Below are positions 57,702 to 64,000 of a stretch of DNA of 64,000 bases, one piece after another. This stretch comes from Dechloromonas sp. H13. GTDB taxonomy: Bacteria; Pseudomonadota; Gammaproteobacteria; Burkholderiales; Rhodocyclaceae. A program made the translations under genes and the position numbers. The stretch's first letter is position 1. Each line of letters begins with the position of its first letter. The notes beneath the pieces are model-generated. The model worked only from the letters and a program-made list of their open reading frames with translations. It had not been told where the DNA came from and made no database searches. The DNA is taken from the NCBI RefSeq assembly GCF_009469615.1, contig NZ_SSXX01000004.1, forward strand, positions 186,001 to 250,000, read 5' to 3'.

Positions 57702-58592
57702 ATGAACTGGCCTGCAATCAAGGAAAAAGTCGATCTTTACGAAAAGCTGATGCGGCTCGACAAGCCGATCGGCATCCTGCTCCTGCTGTGGCCGACGCTG
57801 TGGGCGCTGTGGCTGTCGGCAGACGGTCGGCCCGACCGCATCGTGCTCTGGGTCTTCATCCTCGGCACCGTGCTGATGCGTTCCGCCGGCTGCGTCATCA
57901 ACGACTACGCCGACCGCGATTTCGACCGCCATGTCGAGCGGACGAAGGAACGTCCGCTGACCGCCGGCCGGGTGACCACGAAGGAAGCGCTGGCGCTGTT
58001 CGCCGGCCTTTCGCTGTGCGCCTTCGCGCTCGTGCTGCTGCTCGGCAACCCGCTGGTGATCTGGCTCTCGGTGCCGGCGCTCTTCCTTGCCGCCAGCTAC
58101 CCGTTCACCAAGCGCTTCCTCGCCATCCCGCAGGCCTATCTCGGCATCGCCTTCGGCTTCGGCATCCCGATGGCCTACGCGGCGCAGCTCGGCGCGGTGC
58201 CGGCGGCGGCGTGGTGGCTGCTGCTCGCCAACGTCTTCTGGGCGGTCGCCTACGACACCGAATATGCCATGGTCGACCGGGACGACGACCTCAAGATCGG
58301 CATCAAGACCTCGGCCATCACCTTCGGCCGCTTCGACGTGGCGGCGGTGATGCTCTGTTATGCGACGACGCTGCTCATCATCGCCGGCGTCGGCTACGCG
58401 CAGAATCTCGGCTGGGCCTTCTACGCCGGGCTGGCGATCGCCGCCGGCATCATGGGCGTGCATTACACGTGGATCCGCGGCCGCGAGCGCATGGCCTGCT
58501 TCAAGGCCTTCCTGCACAACAACTACGTCGGCGCGGCGATCTTCGCCGGCATCGTCGTCGATTTCCTGGTTTCCGGGAGGAGCTTCGCATGA
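57702..58592 (+). CDS. ubiA: 4-hydroxybenzoate polyprenyltransferase
   Basis: Integral membrane enzyme of ubiquinone synthesis that prenylates 4-hydroxybenzoate, 296 residues (E. coli 290), with about nine helices. Both aspartate motifs are present: NDYADRDFD (about residue 66) and [12 protein letters not shown]. The start [22 protein letters not shown] is chosen over an upstream frame. It overlaps the cytochrome gene by ATGA. The 252-base gap to the divergent PBP gene carries GGTAAAATGC near 57571 and a 37-codon ORF but no clear product. Confidence 0.95.
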   Translation: MNWPAIKEKVDLYEKLMRLDKPIGILLLLWPTLWALWLSADGRPDRIVLWVFILGTVLMRSAGCVINDYADRDFDRHVERTKERPLTAGRVTTKEALALFAGLSLCAFALVLLLGNPLVIWLSVPALFLAASYPFTKRFLAIPQAYLGIAFGFGIPMAYAAQLGAVPAAAWWLLLANVFWAVAYDTEYAMVDRDDDLKIGIKTSAITFGRFDVAAVMLCYATTLLIIAGVGYAQNLGWAFYAGLAIAAGIMGVHYTWIRGRERMACFKAFLHNNYVGAAIFAGIVVDFLVSGRSFA

Positions 58593-59011
58593 AAGCCCTG
58601 GTTTTTGCCCTTTTTCTGGCGTCGACCGCAGCCGTCGCCGACGATGCCCGCCAACTCGTCAAGTTGCCGCCGCCGGCGCAGGACGCCCTGCGCGAGGAGA
58701 TGCAGGGCAACCTCGTCGCCCTCAACGAAGTGCTATCGCTGCTGGCCGCCGGCAAGGTCCGGGAGGCCGGCGAGGCGGCCGAGACCAAACTGGGGCTGTC
58801 GGCCATGGGCAGGCATCGTGACAAGCCTTTCGACGCGCGCCCCGGCCCGCACATGCCGCCGGCCATGCACGGCATCGGCATGGATGGACACAAGGCGGCG
58901 AGCGAGTTCGCTGCCGCAGCCAAAACCGGCGACCGTGACAAGGCGCTGGCCCTGCTGCCTAACCTGACCTCGGGCTGCGTCGCCTGCCACTTCTCCTACC
59001 GTACGCGATGA
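58589..59011 (+). CDS. Small monoheme cytochrome c
   Basis: Exported protein of 140 residues with a signal peptide ([17 protein letters not shown]) and one haem site CVACH at C130-H134, close to the C-terminus, in the style of cytochrome c'-like proteins. The stretch [21 protein letters not shown] is rich in His and Met. It is locked between ubiA and ubiD by four-base overlaps on both sides, so all three are translated together. Role in quinone synthesis or electron flow is not shown. Confidence 0.8.
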   Translation: MKALVFALFLASTAAVADDARQLVKLPPPAQDALREEMQGNLVALNEVLSLLAAGKVREAGEAAETKLGLSAMGRHRDKPFDARPGPHMPPAMHGIGMDGHKAASEFAAAAKTGDRDKALALLPNLTSGCVACHFSYRTR

Positions 59012-60471
59012 AATACCACGATCTGCGCGACTTCATGTCGCAACTGGAAAAGACCGGCGGGCTCAAACGGATCGGCGTCGAGGTCGATACCCGTCTCGAA
59101 ATGACCGAGATCTGCGACCGCGTGCTGCGCGCCGGCGGTCCGGCCATCCTGTTCGAGAAGCCGAAGGGTCACAGCATCCCGGTGCTCGCCAATTTGTTCG
59201 GTACGCCGCAGCGGGTGGCGCTCGGCATGGGCGAGGAGTCGGTGCAGGCGTTGCGCGAAGTCGGCAAGCTGCTTGCCTACCTGAAGGAGCCCGAGCCACC
59301 CAAGGGGCTGAAGGACGCGTGGGACAAGCTGCCGATTTTGAAGCAGGTGCTCAACATGGCGCCGAAGAAGGTGTCGAACGCGCCGTGCCAGGAAATCGTC
59401 TGGGAAGGCAAGGATGTCGATCTGGCGCGCCTGCCGATCCAGCATTGCTGGCCGGGCGACATCGCGCCGCTGATCACCTGGGGTCTGGTCGTGACCAAGG
59501 GGCCGCACAAGAACCGGCAGAATCTCGGCATCTACCGCCAACAGGTGTTGGGGCCGAACAAGGTGATCATGCGCTGGCTGGCGCATCGCGGCGGGGCGCT
59601 GGATTTCCGCGACCACCAACTGGCCAATCCGGGCCAACCCTTCCCGGTCGCCGTCGTGCTCGGCTGCGACCCGGCGACCATCCTCGGCGCCGTGACGCCG
59701 GTGCCAGATTCGCTGTCCGAATACCAGTTCGCCGGCCTGCTGCGCGGCGGCAAGACCGAGCTGACCCAGTGCCTCGGCTCTGGTCTGCAAGTGCCCGCTT
59801 CGGCCGAGATCGTGCTCGAAGGTGTCATCCACCCGGGCGAGATGGCGCTCGAAGGGCCGTATGGCGACCACACCGGATACTACAACGAGCAGGCCGAATT
59901 CCCGGTGTTCACCATCGAGCGCATCACCATGCGCCGCGACCCGATCTACCACAGCACTTACACCGGCAAGCCGCCCGACGAGCCGGCCGTGTTGGGCGTC
60001 GCGTTGAACGAGGTCTTCGTGCCGCTGCTCCAGAAGCAGTACCCGGAAATCGTCGATTTCTACCTGCCGCCGGAAGGCTGCTCGTACCGGATGGCCATCG
60101 TTTCGATCAAGAAGCAGTACCCCGGCCACGCCAAGCGCATCATGTTCGGCATCTGGTCCTTTCTGCGCCAGTTCATGTACACCAAGACCATCATCGTCGT
60201 CGATGACGACATCGACATCCGCGACTGGAAGGAAGTGGTGTGGGCGATGACGACGCGCATGGATGCGACGCGCGACACGACGCTGGTCGACAACACGCCG
60301 ATCGATTACCTCGACTTCGCCAGTCCGGTAGCCGGCCTCGGCTCGAAGATGGGGCTCGACGCGACCAACAAGTGGCCGGGCGAAACGAACCGCGAATGGG
60401 GTCGGCCGATCGTCATGGACGCCGACGTGAAGCAGCGCGTCGATGCCATGTGGGGGGGGCTCGGGCTGTGA
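59008..60471 (+). CDS. ubiD: 3-octaprenyl-4-hydroxybenzoate carboxy-lyase
   Basis: Prenylated-FMN-dependent decarboxylase of ubiquinone synthesis, 487 residues (E. coli 497). It has [20 protein letters not shown] with the cofactor-binding residues, and the region [27 protein letters not shown] acidic loop with catalytic Glu residues. It starts with ATG at 59008, overlapping the cytochrome stop. Its stop overlaps the GTG of the GNAT gene (GTGA). The UbiX prenyltransferase needed for its cofactor is not in the window. Confidence 0.95.
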   Translation: MKYHDLRDFMSQLEKTGGLKRIGVEVDTRLEMTEICDRVLRAGGPAILFEKPKGHSIPVLANLFGTPQRVALGMGEESVQALREVGKLLAYLKEPEPPKGLKDAWDKLPILKQVLNMAPKKVSNAPCQEIVWEGKDVDLARLPIQHCWPGDIAPLITWGLVVTKGPHKNRQNLGIYRQQVLGPNKVIMRWLAHRGGALDFRDHQLANPGQPFPVAVVLGCDPATILGAVTPVPDSLSEYQFAGLLRGGKTELTQCLGSGLQVPASAEIVLEGVIHPGEMALEGPYGDHTGYYNEQAEFPVFTIERITMRRDPIYHSTYTGKPPDEPAVLGVALNEVFVPLLQKQYPEIVDFYLPPEGCSYRMAIVSIKKQYPGHAKRIMFGIWSFLRQFMYTKTIIVVDDDIDIRDWKEVVWAMTTRMDATRDTTLVDNTPIDYLDFASPVAGLGSKMGLDATNKWPGETNREWGRPIVMDADVKQRVDAMWGGLGL

Positions 60472-60959
60472 GTTTGCGGGTGGTTGCGGTCGACCTCGAA
60501 AACGAGGCGATTTCCAGAACCTGGCTCACTCTTCTCGACCACTACGCGCGCGACCCGATGGGCGGCGGCGCCGGTTTGTCCGACTACGCCAGGCGGCATC
60601 TGGTCGACGAGCTGAAAAGCCTGCCCACCTTCCATGGCGCGCTGGCCTTCGCCGGCGACGAGGCGGTCGGCCTGATCAACTGCTTCGCCGGTTTCTCGAC
60701 CTTCGCCGCCCGGCCGCTGCTCAACATCCACGACATCGTCACCCGCGCCGAGCGGCGCGGACAGGGCGTCGGCCAGGTGCTGCTGGGCTGGGCCGAGCAG
60801 CGGGCGCGCGCACTCGGCTGCTGCAAGCTGACCCTCGAAGTGCTGTCCAACAACACGCGGGCGCTGGCCGCCTACGAACGCGCCGGCTTCGCGCCCTACG
60901 TGCTCGACCCGGCCGCCGGGCACGCGCTGTTCCTGCAAAAATATCTTCCGGAGAACTGA
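60468..60959 (+). CDS. GNAT-family N-acetyltransferase
   Basis: Acetyltransferase of 163 residues with the acetyl-CoA loop [11 protein letters not shown] and the C-terminal [19 protein letters not shown] signature. The start is GTG at 60468, overlapping the ubiD stop; no in-frame ATG fits better. Substrate unknown. It is in the same run as ubiA-ubiD, probably by transcription only. Confidence 0.85.
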   Translation: MSLRVVAVDLENEAISRTWLTLLDHYARDPMGGGAGLSDYARRHLVDELKSLPTFHGALAFAGDEAVGLINCFAGFSTFAARPLLNIHDIVTRAERRGQGVGQVLLGWAEQRARALGCCKLTLEVLSNNTRALAAYERAGFAPYVLDPAAGHALFLQKYLPEN

Positions 60960-60961
60960 TC

Positions 60962-61366
60962 ATGCCCGAACCCGTCCCTGTCACCCTCGTGCACGGCGTG
61001 CGCAATTCGCTGGTGCAGCTGACCCATTTCATCTACGGCCTGCACGCCATCGCCGTCCTCATCGGCGTCACCTCGTCGGCGACGGTTGCCGGCGGCTTCG
61101 TCTTTGGCCTGCCCTCGCTGGTCGCCGTCCTGCTCAACTACCTGAAGCGCGGCGACGTCAACGGCACCTGGCTGGAAAGCCATTTCCGCTGGCAAATCCG
61201 CACCTTCTGGTTCACCGCGCTGTGGCTGGTCGTCTATGGCCTGCTGATCATCACCATCATCGGCATCCCCGTCGCCTGGATTCTCATCGCCATCCTCGGC
61301 CTGTGGGTCGGCTACCGGGTGATCCGCGGCTGGGTTGCGCTGTTCGGCGAACGGCCGGTCGCCTGA
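60962..61366 (+). CDS. Small DUF4870-like membrane protein
   Basis: Integral membrane protein of 134 residues with three hydrophobic segments (about 25-60, 80-105, 105-125). It resembles the DUF4870 type (LTHFIYGLHAIAV, LKRGDVNGTWLESHFRWQIRT). It begins two bases after the GNAT stop. Function unknown. It converges on the HPP-family gene with a 9-base gap. Confidence 0.7.
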   Translation: MPEPVPVTLVHGVRNSLVQLTHFIYGLHAIAVLIGVTSSATVAGGFVFGLPSLVAVLLNYLKRGDVNGTWLESHFRWQIRTFWFTALWLVVYGLLIITIIGIPVAWILIAILGLWVGYRVIRGWVALFGERPVA

Positions 61367-61375
61367 AGCACTGCG

Positions 61376-62314
61376 TCAGGGTTTCCGGGCGCGCGGCTGC
61401 AGTTCGCTGCCGACCCAGCGTGCGAATTCAGTACGCGTGCAGCTGCCGGTGCGGTTCAGGCCGTTCCCATCCACCACCTTGTAGATGACCAGGTCGAAAT
61501 CGGGGTTGTCCGAGCGCCGTTCGTCGACGATCTGGCGCACCGACCACTGCTGCCCCGGACGGTCGTTGCAGTAGAAGCGCCCGAGCCGGACTTCCGGCAG
61601 GCGGGCGTCCTGCTCGCGCTGGGCGATATCCAGCGTCTGGTGAATCAGTTCGCCCATTTCGTCGGGACTGACGTCGACGACGACGTTGAGGTGTTCCATG
61701 GCCGCCACGACGTGCCGCTCGTCGATGGGCGGCCAGCCGGTGCCGGGGTGCTCCGGTGCATGCCGGTAGCGCATCAGGCTCGCCGGGTAACGCCGCCAGG
61801 CGAAGGCGTAGTTGAAGGCGACGCCGACCGCGAGAATGATCAGGGCATTGGCGGCGATCGGGCTCAGCGCATAGCGATAACCGAGTTCGTGCACCGTCGC
61901 GCCGCCGATCACCGCCGCCAGCGCCGTGGCGCCGCCCGGTGGGTGCAGGCAGCGCGCGACGTGCATGACACCGATCGCCAGGCCGACGGCGAGGCCGGCC
62001 GCCAGGGTCGGATTGGGAATCAGCTGCCAGCAGGCGACGCCGACCAGCGCCGACAGGACGTGCCCGGCCAGCACCGCCCACGGCTGGGCGAACGGGCTGT
62101 GCGGCGCGGCGAAGATGAGTACTGCCGAGGCACCCATCGAGGGGACGATGACGAGCGCCGCCGTCGGCCCGACGAGCGCCCTGGTAACCACCAGCACGAG
62201 CAGGATGCCGAGCGCGCCGCCGAGCGTGGCGACCAGTTGCTCGCCGGCATGGTGGCTGCTGGCCGGGAAGCCGATGAAGTGCCGGAAGCGCTGCGACCAA
62301 GAGGCGTTCGTCAT
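61376..62314 (-). CDS. HPP-family membrane protein with soluble C-terminal domain
   Basis: Protein of 312 residues. The N-terminal ~170 form four or five membrane helices with the family motif HPPGGATAL. The C-terminal ~130 (from about RYRHAPEHPG) are soluble, with DERHVVAAMEHLNVVVDVS; I do not recognise this part, and no CBS domain is evident. Plant HPP relatives carry nitrite; a nitrogen-oxide role fits the neighbouring hemerythrin and NnrS-like genes but is inferred. The ATG overlaps the hemerythrin stop. Confidence 0.8.
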   Translation of the reverse strand: MTNASWSQRFRHFIGFPASSHHAGEQLVATLGGALGILLVLVVTRALVGPTAALVIVPSMGASAVLIFAAPHSPFAQPWAVLAGHVLSALVGVACWQLIPNPTLAAGLAVGLAIGVMHVARCLHPPGGATALAAVIGGATVHELGYRYALSPIAANALIILAVGVAFNYAFAWRRYPASLMRYRHAPEHPGTGWPPIDERHVVAAMEHLNVVVDVSPDEMGELIHQTLDIAQREQDARLPEVRLGRFYCNDRPGQQWSVRQIVDERRSDNPDFDLVIYKVVDGNGLNRTGSCTRTEFARWVGSELQPRARKP

Positions 62315-62715
62315 TTTTGCCGGGGCTTGCCCAGGTCCAGGCAGGTTTGCGCCGCTTCGAACAATTCCTGCTCCTCGAAGCGGACATGTGCCCCGAGCAA
62401 TTCCACGAAGCGCTCCAGCGCCGTCATATCGGCGTCGAGTAGGCGGGCGGCAAGGCTGCGCAGCTCGGCATGCTCGTTCAGCGTGCGCTGGACGAGCGCA
62501 GTTTCACCGGCTTGCGCGAGCAGCGGCAGTACATCCGTTTCTTCGCGGACAAAATGTGGCCCCAGTTCGCTGCCGAATGCCTCGGCGCAGGCATTCGCCG
62601 CCGCCGTGATCTGGCCCGGGTCGCCCGAGGCGATTGCGCGCCGGCCATGCAGCGCCAGTTTCAGGGCCAGGTGATGTTCGCGCGAAAGATCCTGCAAAGC
62701 CTCATGGCGTTTCAT
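62311..62715 (-). CDS. Hemerythrin-like HHE domain protein
   Basis: Di-iron protein of 134 residues with the pattern of a hemerythrin: HHLALKL, HFVREETDVL, LNEHAELRSL and HVRFEEQELF. These provide the His and Glu ligands. It may bind oxygen or nitric oxide, or serve in Fe-S repair. It overlaps the HPP gene by four bases and the NnrS-like gene by fourteen. Confidence 0.87.
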   Translation of the reverse strand: MKRHEALQDLSREHHLALKLALHGRRAIASGDPGQITAAANACAEAFGSELGPHFVREETDVLPLLAQAGETALVQRTLNEHAELRSLAARLLDADMTALERFVELLGAHVRFEEQELFEAAQTCLDLGKPRQK

Positions 62716-63817
62716 CGTGGGCCGCCTGTTCGGAAGAAAGGTGTTGCCGCTTGCCGCGCACGACGCTGATTAGGATGGTGGCGATGAACAGCAGCAGGGC
62801 GCTGGCATTGGCCGCGCCGCCGGTGCGCAGCATGGCGAAATCGCCGGCCAGGCCGCCACCGACGCGCAGCGCCAGCGAGGCATGCAGCACCAGCAGCGGC
62901 AGATAGAAAGCCGAATGGTAGGGAATCTTCACCCGCGCCACGGCCGGGAAAATGATCGGCGCGTGGCCGAAGACCATGGCGAATACAAAGCCGAGGCCGA
63001 TGGCGTGGAGTGCCGCATCGCGCCAGACGTGGGCGGGCAGCAGGGCGCCAGCCAGCCCGAGGGCGCCGGCCAGGGCCAGCCAGACATAGCCGGACAGCAG
63101 GCAAATGGCGATGAAACGCGTCAATCCCTGCTGCCGCGCATTGCGCCGGGCGATGTCGTAACGCAGCAGCCAGGCGGCGAGGGCGAGGAGCCCGGCGGCG
63201 AAGAACCGCAGGCCTTCGCTGGCGAACCACAGACTGAGCGTGGCGCCGGCCAGTATGGCGCCGACGATGAGCATGAAGCGCTGCTGCGCCGCCGGCGGGG
63301 TTGGCATGAAGCGGGTCAGTTCGAGACGTTCGCCGGCGATGGTCAATACCAGGAAGGCCAGCCACCAAGGTATGGCCGCGGCCAGCCCGCCACTCGCCAG
63401 CCAGGCCAGATTGCCGATCAGCCAGCAGCCGGCGCCGAGGGCGAGGACGATGGTGAACGGGGCGATCAGCCGGTGCAGCACCTGCAGGCTGGCGATGATC
63501 ATCACGATAGCGGCGACGATGGCGAGCGCCTGGGCGGCCCCGAGCGGGGCGCCGGTGAGCAGGCTGAAGCCGCCGAGGCCGGCGGCGGCCGGTGCCAGAT
63601 AGGCCCACAGGCGGCCGATGGCGACGGCGCGTTCGAGACTGATGACGGTGCCGAAGAAGGCGGAAATCATCAGCGCGCCATGCCAGCCGGCGGCGGCTGC
63701 AGCGAGCGGCGGCACATCCCAGGCGAGGCGCGCCAGCCCGGCGGCGACGCCGGCGAGCAGCGAGATCATGCCGAAGAAGAGCAGCGGCAGCCGGGCGGCC
63801 GGCGGCAGGTCGCGCAT
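62702..63817 (-). CDS. NnrS-like multi-helix membrane protein
   Basis: Integral membrane protein of 371 residues with about 12 helices. Histidines in GWHGALMIS and HAIGLGFVFAMVFGHAPIIFPAV could be haem ligands as in NnrS, but the classical NnrS motif is not clear. The start MRDLPPAARLPLLFFG (63817) is eight bases after the SufT-like stop; a longer frame to 63877 overlaps that gene. It is grouped with hemerythrin and SufT-like genes, as NnrS often is in denitrifiers. Confidence 0.6.
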   Translation of the reverse strand: MRDLPPAARLPLLFFGMISLLAGVAAGLARLAWDVPPLAAAAAGWHGALMISAFFGTVISLERAVAIGRLWAYLAPAAAGLGGFSLLTGAPLGAAQALAIVAAIVMIIASLQVLHRLIAPFTIVLALGAGCWLIGNLAWLASGGLAAAIPWWLAFLVLTIAGERLELTRFMPTPPAAQQRFMLIVGAILAGATLSLWFASEGLRFFAAGLLALAAWLLRYDIARRNARQQGLTRFIAICLLSGYVWLALAGALGLAGALLPAHVWRDAALHAIGLGFVFAMVFGHAPIIFPAVARVKIPYHSAFYLPLLVLHASLALRVGGGLAGDFAMLRTGGAANASALLLFIATILISVVRGKRQHLSSEQAAHDETP

Positions 63818-63825
63818 CGTCGTCG

Positions 63826-64000
63826 CTACCAGCCGAAATTGCGGCGCGTGCGCTCGCTCATCAGCGCCGGGCTCCACGGCGGTTCCCAGACCAGCGCGAC
63901 CTCCGCCTGCCAGCCGGGCGGCAGGCCGTCGGCGAGCGCGGCGCGCGCCTCGTCGACGATCATCTCGCCCATCGGGCAGGCCGGCGAGGTCATGGTCATG
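63826..64000 (-). CDS. SufT/MIP18-like metal-sulfur cluster assembly factor, C-terminal part
   Basis: Last 57 codons of a DUF59 protein, reading MTMTSPACPMGEMIVDEARA and ending VALVWEPPWSPALMSE...RRNFGW. The TSPACP cysteine and VWEPPW motif are those of the Fe-S assembly factors SufT and PaaD. The N-terminus lies past the right edge. Its stop is eight bases before the start of the NnrS-like gene. Confidence 0.85.
   Translation of the reverse strand, partial: MTMTSPACPMGEMIVDEARAALADGLPPGWQAEVALVWEPPWSPALMSERTRRNFGW

Overview
The window looks like a chromosomal segment of a GC-rich betaproteobacterium, most likely of the Rhodocyclales (Azospira/Dechloromonas-like). That placement is an inference from the EF-Tu, S12 and RpoA sequences, the rpoC-rpsL-rpsG-fusA-tuf-rpsJ-rplC gene order, a complete set of ubiquinone and glutamate-uptake genes, and the abundance of c-type cytochromes. 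I found no tRNA, rRNA, IS element or CRISPR array, and no stretch over 300 bases without a gene.

Positions 2-20026 (+) hold the end of rpoC, the str genes (rpsL, rpsG, fusA, tuf), the S10 genes (rpsJ to rpsQ), the spc genes (rplN to rpmJ, including secY and infA) and the alpha genes (rpsM, rpsK, rpsD, rpoA, rplQ), closed by a strong bidirectional terminator. Three promoters in this block (before rpsL, rplC and rplN) each have the -10 hexamer inside a perfect inverted repeat. At rplN that repeat is also the terminator of the S10 genes.

Positions 20078-31529 mix transport and housekeeping genes: a glutamate/aspartate ABC importer (gltI-J-K-L, minus strand), a receiver/HATPase regulator, an Atm1-type ABC exporter, a YciA-like thioesterase, a FadL-type porin, a TPR protein, RidA, RecG and a PliG-like exported protein. 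An alpha/beta hydrolase follows at 31580-32467.

Positions 32688-39992 (minus) are an apparent eight-gene operon of exported proteins: two outer-membrane barrels, a formylglycine-type sulfatase, an OmpA lipoprotein, a DUF2092-like protein, two small exported proteins and a repeat-rich protein. Its promoter faces a divergent octaheme cytochrome/TPR gene at 40201 that carries an in-frame TAA.

Positions 42629-49944 are the most distinctive part: an AraC-type regulator, a Cache-sensor histidine kinase, an NtrC-type sigma54 response regulator, and then, behind a near-consensus sigma54 promoter with upstream dyads, a three-gene operon encoding a membrane-anchored heptaheme cytochrome c, a diheme cytochrome b and an ethylbenzene-dehydrogenase-gamma-like haem protein. 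No catalytic reductase lies beside it, so it reads as a regulated quinone-to-periplasm electron-transfer module of unknown partner.

Positions 50093-64000 carry an ArsR-type regulator with Aas-like and LplT-PlsC fusion proteins for lysophospholipid repair, a divergent class A PBP, ubiA, a small cytochrome and ubiD in overlapping order, a GNAT enzyme, a small membrane protein, and a minus-strand HPP, hemerythrin, NnrS-like and SufT-like set that runs off the right edge.
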